Positions 43,102 to 54,760 of a DNA stretch of 64,000 nt are shown here, piece by piece. A model generated the notes under the pieces. That model was not told the DNA's origin, ran no database searches, and saw only the letters and a program-made list of their open reading frames with translations. The translations under genes were made by a program, and so were the position numbers. Every line of letters starts with the position of its first letter. Position 1 is the first letter of the stretch. This DNA comes from Chaenocephalus aceratus (Eukaryota > Chordata > Actinopteri > Perciformes > Channichthyidae), in NCBI GenBank assembly GCA_023974075.1, contig CM043800.1, positions 42,878,008 to 42,942,007 on the forward strand, read 5' to 3'.

Positions 43102-44312
43102 TAGGGGTGCTCCGATCGCCAATTTTGGGGCCGATCGCCAATGGCCGGAATCGGTATCAGCCGATACTGATCGCCGATCCGATCGAGTGGGCGGGGCCTA
43201 TGGGGATCTTCCATTTAAAGTGATGTTTAAACTCAGTTAATGGGCTCATTCACTGGAGCTTCCACAAACAACCAACATAATTATTACATTCAAATGAAGT
43301 ACATTATTCAGGTTTACATTAACTGTGGATAAGAACACGGGAGAAATGAGCGGAAGCGCTCTCTTTTCCTCCCTCTCTCTCCCACTCTCCTGACAGCCTG
43401 TCAGTATCTCATGCAGCTCACTGATCCAGTAATGAGTGACCCGACAGTGAAGAATAAACATATATATAACTAGTTTAGCTTGTTCCAGAGGTAGATCAAA
43501 TAGCTAAGTGTGTTAGGTCTAACTCTTAGTGTTCGCTCCACTCACCGGTCCGTCACAGCGGGTGGAGCTGCAGAATTTCTGCTTCACACACGTTGCATAC
43601 CTCTATTGTCTATTGTCCTTTTCGGACACCTTAAGGCCCTGACACACCAAGCAGCCACCAGAGAAGTCGCTGACGCCGACTGTTGCGTCGCCGTGTTCTC
43701 CTGCGTCTTGGCCATGTGTCGCACTGGAACACACCGCAAAAACTTCAGCCGAGCACGTACGGACTGCGCATGCGTGAGCGGCAATAAATCTCCTTACCAT
43801 CAGGCGGTGGTAGTGTGTATTCGTCATTCAAAAGAGGCAACAACCGGAAGACAGAGAAGAAGAACAGACTACGTGATATAAACAAACAACAAATAGCGTC
43901 TGCGTTCCATTTTCACTCTCGTCCAATCGAAAACATGTTTCGTGCGGTACTGGAGCCATCACCCATTGGAGTGTTGCTTGTGGAAGACATTCTCAAGCAA
44001 CTGTTTCGCTTCTCATGCACTGATTCGCTAGCTGAACAGCCAATCAGAGGGATTTCTTTGTCGTCGTCCGACTAACGAAAACAGCCAATTTCGGCCTGGT
44101 GTGTCAGGGCCTTTAAAATACTGCCGGACTGGTGAAGCCATTTTGGCGAGCTTGTTTTGTCGCACACAGAGAAAAGTGTCATGTATTTTACGTCATAATT
44201 TTACGTCATGCAATCAGCTCTCGCGATCGGCATTTTTAGAGAGCCCGATCGATCGGTAGAGAGTGAGTATCGGCCGATATCGATCGGTGGCCAATCGATC
44301 GGAGCATCCCTA
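43102..44312 (-). mobile_element. hAT element (same family as 1131 and 12896) with nested MITE
   Basis: The ends are TAGGGGTGCTCCGATCGCC and, inverted, TAGGGATGCTCCGATCGATT, with near-matching 8-bp flanks (TAATTTAT and ATATTTAT). It sits at the equivalent intron site of the hAT at 12896, so the insertion predates the ZNF duplication. Its BED-finger start is split by the MITE at 43634-44112. Confidence 0.8.
43634..44112. mobile_element. MITE nested in hAT, 479 bp, TTA target
   Basis: It has 16-bp perfect ends AGGCCCTGACACACCA, flanked by TTA (43631-43633 and 44113-44115). The hAT at 12896 gives the empty site (its GTATTTTAAGGAGTCC, in reverse). The target is of PIF/Harbinger type. No gene. 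Confidence 0.82.
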
Positions 44313-44906
44313 ATATTTATTCATTGATTTCTTTATGAATTATTCTCCTGCAATTTGAATTAATCCAAAATATTTGTTTTTATTTGCTTTTACACATTTA
44401 AAAAGAAAAGGTGAATAAAGAAGCACATTAAAACTAAAGTATCAATGTATGTCACATTTAACCAAGTAGTGCCCACATGTATGGGTCATATTTAAATCAG
44501 TACATTAAATGGCATATTATTCAATGTATGTATTTTTATAAATATATTTACTTTGGTAGGTTTGCTCTTCCGTAATACATTTTAATTATTATAATAAAGT
44601 ACATGTGTCTAATAATACTTACATACTTTTACTTAAATAAGATATTAATGCAGTACTATAGTGTATGAGCATTCTGTATGGGACAGCAACGACTGATCAT
44701 ACTGTATGACTATGGGCAGCAACGCTGTAAATATTGACAAATAAATCCAGCAAAATGGCACAAAAAACTGGTAGTGGCCTGGCTGGGTGTATAATTCCCG
44801 GCCTGACTTATTGTCCCAGTCCGGCCCTGGTCTAAAGTGTTATTAATGTGATAATAAAGTGCTACTGAAGAGTGTAAAGTGTTAATTAAGGGTAAAGGGA
44901 ACAGAC
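44313..44906 (-). other. Intron of ZNF copy 3; no gene
   Basis: Inverted match to 625-1130 of copy 1 apart from about 44655-44830, which is unassigned. Noncoding. Confidence 0.6.
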
Positions 44907-45099
44907 CTGCTCTGTGGATCCGAAGCTGAGGCTGTAAAACAGCGTCCAGTAGCTTCTGGAGTCTCTTGTTCTCCTCTTTGGAAAGAAACAGCTCCTCCTC
45001 GAGCTCTGCTATCGTTTGTTCAAACAGAGCAAATATCTCTTCATTAGCAGCAGTGAGTCGCTGCTTCTTCAACGACAGCAGCATTTGGACTTTACTCAT
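44907..45099 (-). CDS. Poly-C2H2 zinc-finger protein, copy 3, leader exon 1
   Basis: First 64 residues of the intact 540-residue protein whose fingers are at 35812-34383. It begins MSKVQMLLSLKKQRLTAANE and continues as the charged coiled-coil leader. Donor GCAG|GTCTGT is at 44907/44906, phase G|AC. The 5' side carries the shared untranslated leader with CTAGCTTAGCATGCTAGC-type sequence, then the LINE tail and minisatellite. The 9.1-kb intron holds the Tc1, Harbinger, CA repeat and nested hAT. Confidence 0.88.
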
Positions 45100-45382
45100 G
45101 TTTCCTAGATCACCTTTTCCTGCAGACTCCGTTAAACACACCGTTTCTCTCTGCATCAAACTCTCAATCTGACTAGTGTTGCTAACGTGTTTCCAGCTAG
45201 CATGCTAAGCTAGCTCCTGTAGTCCGAGGTAAACGCTCCAGAAGAAAGAGCACACAGTCCATTCGGAGGTTTATCCAGACACACAGACGATGGACCAGTA
45301 GAGCTGGAGCTCACACACACTTTCTCAGGAACACAGATAGAGAGAGAACCGTAGCGAGGAGACGCCACGTGGATCCAGGTTC

Positions 45383-45625
45383 TTCTTCTTCTTCTTCTTC
45401 TTCGTCGTCGTCTGCTTCTTCTTCTTCTTCTTCTTCGTCGTCTGCTTCTTCTTCTTCTTCTCTCGGTTTTTGGCGGATTGCAAACAGCTTTAAGGTGCAT
45501 ACCGCCACCTACTGTACAAGAGAGTGTATCACCATATCATCCTATCACCACTTCTGGAATTATACCATTGTGTTGTTTACGTTGTTTTAAATTCTTCCAA
45601 TCAATCCTGTTCCACTCAAATACTT
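45383..45625 (-). mobile_element. LINE 3' end with expanded GAA/GAC tail
   Basis: Inverted copy of the LINE end seen at 1-160 and 62030-62225. Its tail (45383-45465 on +, CTT with CGT interruptions) is the longest of the four. It lies about 280 bp upstream of the copy 3 start codon. Confidence 0.65.
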
Positions 45626-45639
45626 AAGAATGACCTTCC

Positions 45640-45852
45640 TGCCTCTCTAACCCCCTCACCTTCTGTTCCCAGTGTCCCCATCAGGCTCCACCCCCTTCCT
45701 GGTAGCTCTAACCCCCTTACCTTCTGTTCCCAGTGTCTCCATCAGGCTCCACCCCCTTCCTGCCTCTCTTACCCCTCACCTTCTGTTCCCAGTGTCCCCA
45801 TCAGGCTCCACTCCCTTCCTGCCTCTCTTACCCCCTCACCTTCTGTTCCCAG
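45640..45852 (-). repeat. 60-bp minisatellite, about 3.5 units
   Basis: Same unit as at 21415 in inverse orientation (CTTCTGTTCCCAGTGTC). The array is split by the element at 45853-46914 and continues at 46915-46966. Confidence 0.9.
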
Positions 45853-46914
45853 GCTGTAGTCGAATAGTCCAAAGATCAGCTCCTAAGTTCTAACCATATC
45901 GTCTATTCCTTGACCTCTGAGTGAAACGTCACGGGGCTAAGGGATAGTGGATAGGAGAATTCAAAAGGACTTAGGAGAAGAGACTGCGGTACTTTAGAGA
46001 ATCCGAATGCACTTTCACTATCGGACGTGTTTATGATGCGCCAGCGGAGTAGCGGACGTCATGAATGTGCGTCTGCTGCTGTGGGGGAACCATGGAAACT
46101 ACAGTTTTCTATACAGCGGACTACAACATGGATGTTTAATAAGAACGAGGGACTCATCTAGAGACTCTGCTCCGTGCTCTGATGCTGCTGCTTTGCTTTA
46201 TGAACGTGGACAACAGAGAAACATATTCTTCATGACCAAATTTGGAATTGAAATAAAAAAGGAAAGTGAAACTTATGCTCGTCACCCTCTCCCTCCGGTC
46301 CACATTAATACAAATGATCCCAATACGTATGATTGATGAACTAAAGATCTTAAAATCAATACAAATGTATTTATTGTAAACGTTAGTCCTTAACATCTAT
46401 CTCTGTGTATATCACCATTCAAACATCTTTTAAAAGTTGAACAAACCCCACACAGCTCAGTAAAGACTGAGATGTTGACTTTATTTGATAATTTCAGTGA
46501 AAACTAACGTTCATATTTCTCTTTTTGAGTATAATACTGATGAACGTTCAAAACAAAGCACTTTGGCAACTTACCACCTATGTTTTAAAATGCTTAATAA
46601 GCACCGTAACTTTCATGATATCATTTCTCGGTCATAATCGTTTGTTTCCGTGAACGGCCGACTGTTGAGTGACGGCAAATGCTGCGGCTGCAAGGCATTG
46701 TGGGGCAGCATTTTCGCTTCTCCTGCCGGTTAGGGAGGTCCAGTGGTTCCTAAGCTAAAGGAGGTTATAAAGGAAGTTTGAAACCTCCTTTCCTATCATT
46801 CTCATCATTCTAGAGAATTCGAACGGCACTTATCATGGCTGCCACTGAGGGACTTCCGGGTCATTTCACTCCTTTAGGAAGGTTCCTAAGCTAAATGGAC
46901 TATTCGACTTCAGC
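45853..46914 (+). mobile_element. DNA element with 5-bp target duplication, 1062 bp
   Basis: The ends are GCTGTAGTCGAATAGTCC and, inverted, GCTGAAGTCGAATAGTCC. CCCAG stands on both sides (45848-45852 and 46915-46919), and the minisatellite gives the empty site. A reverse sister lies at 49266-51559. A 91-residue frame (46061-46336) shares its last 60 or so residues with the sister. Superfamily not assigned. Confidence 0.82.
46061..46336 (+). CDS. Unknown small protein of the 5-bp-TSD element
   Basis: 91 residues. The C-terminal two thirds (SRDSAPCSDAAALLYERGQ, then FGIEIKKESETYA and PPVHINTNDPNTYD) are nearly identical to the minus-strand frame at 51304-51116 in the sister. Differences are few and the stop is at the same place. 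No signal peptide or membrane segment is visible. It could be the start of a transposase or a chance frame kept open by recent common origin. Function unknown. Confidence 0.3.
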   Translation: MNVRLLLWGNHGNYSFLYSGLQHGCLIRTRDSSRDSAPCSDAAALLYERGQQRNIFFMTKFGIEIKKESETYARHPLPPVHINTNDPNTYD

Positions 46915-49265
46915 CCCAGTGTCTCCATCAGGCTCCACTCCCTTCCTGGTAGCTCTGACCCCCTTAAAACAACTTTTAAATCTGATTCTTACTTTTAGAG
47001 ATATTAAACATTGTTCACACCTTGGTACAGAGGCCTTCTTCAGATGTTAACATTAACTAGAGTGCGTGATGTCACAGCTAGAGGGTAAGAAATCTTGATA
47101 TTTGACTTCTTATATTTTTTTAACTGCCATAATTCCCAAACCCTACATTCCTGAGACATAATGTATCATGACAAATGTAGGAAAACATCTCGTAGCTTGA
47201 AAAAAGACAAATAATTAAACAAAATGCCTCTTGAGGGCATGAAGTGACAACACCTGTCAACATGCCTCCATTAAAGCCCATTGTAATGTCAGGCTGATAT
47301 TTCCTCACGGCAGCAGCCGCACACCTTTAGTTAAACTGCCAAAAAGGCCACATTATTAATTAATCATCAGACTACATTCATATTTTAATAGTAAAACAAT
47401 AAAAGCAATGATTGATAACACTTTACTTTATTCAACATAAAACCAAATGAACCTTAATAAGATATGGATATTAAGAAGGCCTTCAAAATGATACTGATGT
47501 ATTGATGAAAGGCCGGCATTTTTTACGTCTGCTTACCGAATAATGTAGAATCTCGCAAATATGCAAAAAACAACATAGTATAGTGTTTGGAATATATGCA
47601 AAAAGAGACATACTGTAGCATAGCATGTCCAAATTTCGCACAAAAACAGCATTAATATAGTACGTTGAATACAGGCAAAAAAACACAGAATACTTTAGTC
47701 TGTCAGAAATATGAAAAACAACATGTATGTCCAAGAAATATGTTGAAAATATGTAAAAACAAAAACCACAAAAAAACACGTTTGGTTCTTTGATCAAATA
47801 TTTCCTCAACAGAATCATAAAGCTGGACTGAGTTTGATTAAGGGGAGGTTATCGTTTAACTTAAGTAAATAAGTTAAACTAAGTTTCTCTATAACATGTG
47901 ATGACTATGATCTGAAAATATCTAAAAGGGAAATGTGTCTCGTCAGCAAAGCAATCAGTGTTGGGTCCCTTTAACCAATAGTATAGTACCAACAGTGAAT
48001 CACATTGTGTATTCATACAAGTAAGTAATGACGTAGTGTGGGTCCAACAATAATCACTTGCACTTTCATTATGTTGCTACATTCCCACAGGTATGTTGAT
48101 GTGTTTGTGGAGCTTAAACAGCTTTTCATTGGTTCATAAAGGTCTCGTAGAGCTGTAGTTGGAAGAGCAGATCTCCTGACAGCTGACAGATGAATACAGA
48201 TGAAGAAGCCAGGATATTACTGCAGGCAGGAACTTGTTTCTGTACAACAAATCAGATTTAGATCTACAATCACTGAAGTGTCCTCTGTTGTCTCTGTAGC
48301 ATGGAGTCCCGCTGCCCTCTGGTGGCTGACAGAGGAAGTGCAGAATGCATTTCCTTTTATTTCCCTCTCATTTGTTTACCTGCCAAATCCAGAACTGGAA
48401 ACACATTAAACATCATAATGTCGGTATTCAGCGTGAGAAAAACATAGTGTACAACATTTTATTCAACACAACCTTTTATCTTATTCCTGTAGGAATATTT
48501 GTTGTTGATCAACTTTTCATTATCAACTATTTTCTACCAGCAGAAATGCCTGACAGAGGATTTGCAGTCTTCCCTTGGTTGGTTTTGAACTAGGGTATTT
48601 GGACTGTTGGTAAAACAAGCTGTATAGTATTTCACATTTGAAGCTCAGGGAAATTGCAAAAGGCGTTTTAAACTATTTTCTGAAATGCTATAAACAAAAA
48701 TGTTTAATCGAGGGAGAAGCCTGTGAGTGATTGGTAATATCGTCTCTACCAACTTTCCAGAATATTCTGTTTTGAAGTTTCTCCAGAGACCCTTACTTCA
48801 TGTGTCTCTAAGTCTTGGCGAAAAGTTCTCGATGTTTGAACTGATGATTAGACTGTCCTGCATCAACAGCTAAAACTTTAGACACAACGTTGGAATAACT
48901 AATGACCCAAAATCAATACAGCATTGTAAACGCGACAAGTAGGGCAAATCTTTTTTAATAGTATTTTGGTCGATTTCTTATTATTGAAAATGCACCTGTT
49001 TTTTTATTGAAAGGTCTATTTTTAGCAGCTCTAGTAACACCCGCCTCCTTTTATGGGATTTGAGTGTTTTTTTGCATTTCCTATTTATATTTTTATGAAA
49101 ATCCTGCTGTTTTTATCGGAAAATCTTGTGTCTTTTCAATTGCTTTCATATCATTCAACCCACTCCAAAGAATTTGTATAAGAGTAGGCAGGAAAATGAG
49201 GACAAAATCTGCCAGTTTTTTTACCAAAACTCTCTTTTGAGTCGTCACCCTCTAGCCAAATCTGG
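46915..49265. other. ZNF-upstream duplicon, copy B (inverted); no gene
   Basis: 46915-46966 is the end of the minisatellite. 46975-47760 and about 48590-48680 match, in reverse, 61690-60790 (for example CCAGTATTTTGTGAAAC-poor, GCAAATATGCAAAAAACAAC-type blocks near 47560). 47780-48585 is extra sequence absent from the other copy, and 48690-49265 shows no gene. Short frames here are not conserved. Confidence 0.55.
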
Positions 49266-49363
49266 GCTGAAGTCGATTAGTCCATTTAGCTTACCTTCCT
49301 AACGGAGTGAAATGACCCGGAAGTCCGTCAGTGGCAGCCATGACAAGAGCTTATTCTCTAGAT

Positions 49364-50646
49364 CAGGGGTGCCCACACTTTTTTGGCTGGTGAGCTACTT
49401 TTGAAATTACCAGCTCACCGAGGTCTACCAACCAAAAATAAAATCCCAAATTGAAAGGGTTGCTGAATAACACGTTTTATTTATACATGGGATAATAGGG
49501 CTGCAACCAACGACTAATTTGATAGTCGATTAATGAAACGATTAATCGACTATTCGGACTATTACATGCCTTGCACAATTTCTCAAACCCTCTGATTGAG
49601 CCATCAACTTTTAGATTTAGCTTGAGGTTGTTTTAGGCATGTGGAAACTAACAATGAAGACAATAAATATGAATACTTGATTATATTATTAAATTAATTT
49701 AACAAATTGTTTACAAAATTAACATTGCTTTTTATTTAAATTAAATAAATACTATTTAACATCAAAAGAAACAATAATGTTTTAACAAATCGTATTAAAT
49801 AATATGATGACAGAACTGTGAACAGAACAGCTGAAACTTTTACAAAATAAATAGTAACTCTGTTAACTTACCTCTAATCATTAACCCATGTTTGTATCAT
49901 TGAGTTAACTCTGTGTGTTGCTGCTAGCATACATAACACCTGACGTGGAAACGTTACTCGCAACAGAGCTACAAGAAAGACAGTCGAACCCGGTGCATTC
50001 CTCCTTCTGAATGTGGTGCACTTTTGCTAAACAAAGACAAATTGGAAAAATTGCTGGTGTTACCGCCCTCACATGCTGAACACTCTTGGCAAGGAGCAAT
50101 GTCCACCTCAAGACGGGTAACATTTAACCACACATTGGAGCGCTTCTCTCCGCCATCTCCTCCGTGTGTTGCTGCATCATGTAGCAGCTGAGTGTGTGTA
50201 AACTGCCCCGCCCCCTCGCACACAGACGGGGGAGAGAGATCTCGTCTGGTTCGGAAAGATCGAAAATACACCGACCATAGCCGTATTTGTTTGTCTTTTT
50301 GCATGTTAGAAACGAGTTGGCGACACTAAGACTGCGAGATAATGTTTGTGTTGCAATAATACATGACCTTTCTCTTTCTCAACTCGCTACTCGGAGGGAA
50401 GTCGCTGTCATATGCCTTGTGAACACTCCGATAATGCCTCTCCACGTTACCTTTCTTTGGCAGAGCGACGCTTGCTTTACAAATAAGGCAAATAACCTTT
50501 GAATGTGACATCACAAAAAAATAGGGAGGAGGGATCAAAACCTGTTTTGCCTCATTCTAACGGAACTGGATTTTTTTTTATTATGAATGACTCGCGATCT
50601 ACCAGCATTGCCGGTCGACCGCGGTCGACGCACTGGGGCACCTCTG
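49364..50646 (-). mobile_element. hAT element, 1283 bp, nested
   Basis: The ends are CAGGGGTGCCCACAC and, inverted, CAGAGGTGCCCCAGTGCG. A perfect 8-bp duplication CTCTAGAT is at 49356-49363 and 50647-50654. The minus strand keeps a zinc-finger start of the transposase (50538-50326). The middle is AT-rich and the catalytic part is missing. Confidence 0.88.
50326..50538 (-). pseudogene. hAT transposase zinc-finger N-terminus
   Basis: It reads KVICLICKASVALPKKGNVE then RHYRSVH: CxxC, a VALPKKGN-type linker and an H-x4-H pair, the BED-like head of Charlie-group hAT transposases. It ends after 70 residues. The parallel head in the 56904 element is frameshifted. Confidence 0.75.
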
Positions 50647-51115
50647 CTCTAGATGATAGGAAAGGAGATTTCAAACTTCCTTTATAACCTCCTTTAGCTT
50701 AGGAACCACTGGACCTCCCTCACCGGAAGGAGAGGAGAAAATGCTGCCCCACAATGCATTGCAGCCGCGGCATGTGCCGTCACACAACAGTCGGCCGTTC
50801 ACGGAAACAAACGATTATGACCGAGAAATGATATCATGAAAGTTACGGTGCTTATTAAGCTTTTAAAACATAGGTGGTAAGTTGCCAAAGTGCTTTGTTT
50901 TGAACGTTCATCAGTATTATACTCAAAAAGAGAAATATGAACGTTAGTTTTCACTGAAATTATCAAATAAAGTCAACATCTCACAGTCTTTACTGAGCTG
51001 TGTGGGGTTTGTTCAACTTTTAAAAGATGTTTGAATGGTGATATACACAGTGATAGATGTTAAGGACTAACGTTTATAATAATACATCTGTATTGATTTT
51101 AAGATCTTTAGTTCA

Positions 51116-51304
51116 TCAATCATACGTATTGGGATCATTGGTATTAACGTGGACCGGAGGGAGAGGGAGACGAGCATACGTTTCACTTTCCTTTTTTATT
51201 TCAATTCCAACTTTGGTCATAAAGAATATGTTTCTCTGTTGTCCACGTTCATAAAGCAAAGCAGCAGCATCAGAGCACGGTGCAGAGTCTCTAGATGAGT
51301 TCAC
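51116..51304 (-). CDS. Unknown small protein, sister of 46061-46336
   Basis: 62 residues, nearly identical to the C-terminal part of the frame at 46061-46336, ending in the same PPVHVNTNDPNTYD and stop. The N-terminal part of the frame is lost. Function unknown. Confidence 0.28.
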   Translation of the reverse strand: MNSSRDSAPCSDAAALLYERGQQRNIFFMTKVGIEIKKESETYARLPLPPVHVNTNDPNTYD

Positions 51305-51564
51305 AGTAGTCCCTCCTTCTTATTGAACATCCATGTTTGTAGTCCGCTGTATAGAAAACTGTAGTTTCCATGGTTTCCCCACAGCAGCAGACGCACATTC
51401 AGGACGTCCGCTGGCACATCAGAAACACGTGGGATAGTGAAAGTGCAGTCGATTCTCTACCGCAGTCTCTTCTCCTAAGTCCTTTTGAATTCTCCTATCC
51501 ACTATCCCTTAACCCTGTGACGTTTCACTCAGAGGGTTTTTGGACTATCCGACTGCAACCCTGG

Positions 51565-53012
51565 ACTTTGTTTGTTTGGCTTCTCTACGTACTAAACAGT
51601 ATGTACAATATATGAAAACGTCAAACATCTTATACCCTTTTACTTCGAGAGATAAGAACCAATCTTGTTTTTAAGGCAGTGCTGACAGCTCAGAGAATTA
51701 AACATAGAAAGTATTCTGTCTTCGCCTAAAGGACTTTTCCTTTCTTCCCTGGAGGCACAGAGGCATTAGTTTGCATGAATATTAACTGACTAATATATTT
51801 ATAATGCTTTTAATCTAAACATCGTTTAGATATTTTTCTTCCATACTCTTACTTTGGCAGATCTCCTAACCTTTTTAAACCTGTTTTTCCTATTATAGAA
51901 TCTACTCAGAACAGTTCTTAAGAAGATTGAACCATCTCGCACACACTGAAAAAATTGATACTTTGGACTAACTTAAAACAATTCGCTAATTTGTTACAGC
52001 TAATCTTTTACAGCTAATTTTTTAGTTTATTGTTTATTCCAACTTGATTTTTCAACCTAAAAAAATTAAGTTGAGTTAAGTGAAAAATATTGCTTCTGTC
52101 TAAGATATATATTTACATTCACACAAAGTAATAAGATGATTTATTCTGAAGACCACACAACATTTGTTACTTTGTTATAACTTAATTTTTCCTTTTGGAC
52201 TAACCTCATATTTATATTAGATCTAAGTAGAGTTTTTAAGTTTGTGAAAACAAATTAAAAAAAATACTTCATTTTGTTGCAGGCAATATTTTTTATTATA
52301 GCTTAAAATATGTTATTTTATTACAAAGCAAACACGTTAATGTACATCAATACAATACTGTGTTGTGTTTACTGTAAACAAATTACATTTGACTTATAAC
52401 ACTTTGTTTAGCTCAGTTCACATAAAGACAGGAATATTCTCTTCAAAAGACCTTAACATTTATTGGGATGTCTTTAAAATATGCATCACCTATTCTGTTT
52501 TATAAAATACAATATTTTTTTAATTAAAAATAAATACATCAATAAATTAATACAATTAATTGAGTAAATTATGCAACCAATTAGAACTAAATCAAGATCA
52601 CTTTTTTTTTTTTTTACAAAACTCTCCTGTAGCCTTAACCAAATACATCACAAATATGCATATGAACATGTTAAACTAGCTTGCATATCTCTCCATTAAA
52701 ATGTAAATATGTAATACGTTTAAACCTGGCTGCCTTTTAATAAAACACTAGAACGTATGCATGACATCTTGTTTTTCTTTACATTTTTAAACACTTCAAC
52801 AATATTTTCTGCAGCTCTTAATTACAACTTCAGATAAACATGTATTAGCCATTAAGAAAGGTTTAAGTAGCATTACCAGAATCTGTGAAGTCACATTCTT
52901 TTTTAACTTCAAATGAAAGATACAGAGGCCAAAGCAATTAAGCAACGAAAAATGCAGTTCAATCCCTAGCATTGCAATCTTTGAACAAGGTTGGCCTTTT
53001 GTGTCAGTTCAA
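51565..53012. other. AT-rich interval; no gene
   Basis: Long A/T-rich stretches with repeated CACTGAAAAAATT-like and AACTTAATTTTT-like words around 51940-52200, suggesting old MITE debris. No coding frame. Confidence 0.45.
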
Positions 53013-53250
53013 TCATTTCAACCAGATACGAGTTCTTGTAGAGACTGAGCTGGAGGGTGTGGACAAGATGTCAGTATCGTCTGATTGAGCAGACGCTGCT
53101 TCTTCACAGACGGTAAAGATGTATTCTTGGACACCATCATCAGGTAATGGGATGACCTTGATAGTTGTCAAATCTTCAAGGTCAGCAGTGGATGTCAGGT
53201 TGACTAGTCCAATGTCTCCGTCTTGATATTGCATTCTAAAACGTCCACCT
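53013..53250 (-). pseudogene. PB1-like N-terminal domain gene fragment, 3' part
   Basis: Reverse frame: GGRFRMQYQDGDIGLVNLTS, then LEDLTTIKVIPLPDD and DDTDILSTPSSSVSTRTR. This resembles the PB1-like start of a multi-copy fish protein family I know only as uncharacterised. It is cut from its own 5' half (53672-53799) by the palindrome. No downstream exons are seen. Confidence 0.5.
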
Positions 53251-53671
53251 ATAGAGTGCCACAGTGACACGTCCTAAAACCCGGAAGTAAGTTAGCATTT
53301 TACCACTTCCGGTTCCTTCGACAAAAAACGCAAGGCAATTTCTCCATAGGATTTTGGAAAATAGCTGGAAATAAGGTCTGTGGTTGAAACACATTTAAGA
53401 GACGGATCACGTTTTGTTCAGCCGGATCATATCCACATATCTACCCTACTTTTATAATTTTCTAATCATAAATCTATTGATCATAAATCCATCAATTAGA
53501 TTTATGATCCGACTGAACAAAACGTGATCCGTCTCTTAAATGTGTTTCAACCACAGACCTTATTTCCAGCTATATTCCAAAATCCTAAGGAGAAATTGCA
53601 TTGCTTTTTGGTCGAGGGAACAGGAAGGAGTTTACTTCCGGGTTTTAAGACGCGTCACTGTGGCTCTCTAT
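53251..53671. mobile_element. Near-perfect 421-bp palindrome (foldback element)
   Basis: The left arm starts AGAGTGCCACAGTGAC and continues AAAACCCGGAAGTAAGTTAG; the right arm ends TTACTTCCGGGTTTTAAGAC and GTCACTGTGGCTCTCT. The arms of about 200 bp pair almost completely around 53475. It interrupts a PB1-like reading frame at an AT/TA site. A single arm of the same family is at 20436-20660. Confidence 0.88.
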
Positions 53672-53799
53672 TTCACACACTTTCTTGACTTCATCAGTAA
53701 GTCCATTGTCTCTGGAATTCCATCAGGCAGAACTAGCTTCCTGGGGACATCGGGATTCAGAAGAATTTATAACTTGGCTGGCGTTTTCACGGTCATGTC
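53672..53799 (-). pseudogene. PB1-like gene fragment, 5' part
   Basis: In reverse one frame reads RKLVLPDGIPETMDLLMKSR and leads to the palindrome, after which the other fragment continues with GGRFRMQYQ. Together they form the interrupted start of one domain. Confidence 0.5.
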
Positions 53800-54130
53800 A
53801 GGCAACCCAAAAGGAAGTAGAAAAAACAAGAACATAAACAATGATATTAGTAATAGTGCAATGATACACTGAGGACTGAATGTCAGTGTATGTCTCACAA
53901 TAGTGACATGCCTGGAAAGACAGAGCAAATGATTGCCACCAGTAGCTCTCAATAAACATACAGATGTGAGGATTGACTTTACATGCAACAATATTAATGA
54001 AGTGCAGTCTTGTATTTTTAATTTACTTGTACAATACATACTTTTTCTCATTTAACTTTAATATTTTAAATTACCTTACTTAACATTTGGGTACCTAACT
54101 AGATATATTATCACTTGAGGTTAGAGTAGA
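53800..54130. other. Interval without recognised content
   Basis: AT-rich, no conserved frame. Confidence 0.4.
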
Positions 54131-54760
54131 GTAATGCAGCGTCCACACGGCAGCGTGCGTTGCAGCTAAATTCAATCACATCGATCTCCCTCCCCGGACA
54201 CACAAGCACACGGTTTGATTGGCTGACGCTTCCGTCGAAGCTTGAAAAGTTGAACTTTTCTCAACTTTTGAAGTGAGCAACGGAGGCAAAGTGAAGTGAT
54301 AATGCAGTACGGCAGAGCGTGACGTCAAAATGAAGCGACGGAAGCTGCGTTGAAACTTCAACCAGGGTTCAAGTTATAAACTGAGCTCTATGGGGTCTTT
54401 AAACAACAACAACACACACACACAAACTTAAATATGAAAAGGTACAACTACGCACACACATCATCTTGCCTTGCGCAGCACGCTCACAGGCATAGATTGC
54501 GCAACCTTGGAAGTGCAGTGCAGGGATATTGTCATTCAAGAGATGCGTAGTTCTTTTGGAAAACATGTTTTGAGTTTAGCCTATTCACCTCGTTAGCATA
54601 AATAATACCGATTACATTGACACATGCATTATTTTTGATAAAAATAATGGTTGTTGATAATGTATTAGCGACCCACACAGATGTATGATTTCACTGCGTC
54701 CGTTGGCTCCCACATAACTCGAACCCTCGCTTCAACGCACGCTGCCGTGACGGGCCGTAA
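54131..54760. mobile_element. Probable MITE, about 0.6 kb
   Basis: ACGGCAGCGTGCGTTG near the left end (about 54147) pairs with CAACGCACGCTGCCGT near the right end (about 54733). The outer borders and target duplication are not clear. No gene. Confidence 0.5.

Larger units (their letters stand above)
49266..51559 (-). mobile_element. Reverse sister of the 45853 element, split by a hAT
   Basis: It begins GCTGAAGTCGATTAGTCC with TCTGG before it and ends at 51559 with CCTGG after it (4 of 5 bases match). Apart from the nested hAT at 49364-50646 it follows the 1062-bp sister in reverse. The small frame at 51304-51116 (minus) is retained. Confidence 0.8.

Noticed and set aside
45369..45590. Poly-Ser and poly-Glu/Arg frames around 45311-45590 and 57365-57645
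   Set aside because: Translation of GAA/CTT microsatellite tails of the LINE 3' ends.
48200..48593. 69- and 82-residue plus frames as host exons
   Set aside because: No domain, no splice evidence and no match in the parallel duplicon at 60.8-61.7 kb.
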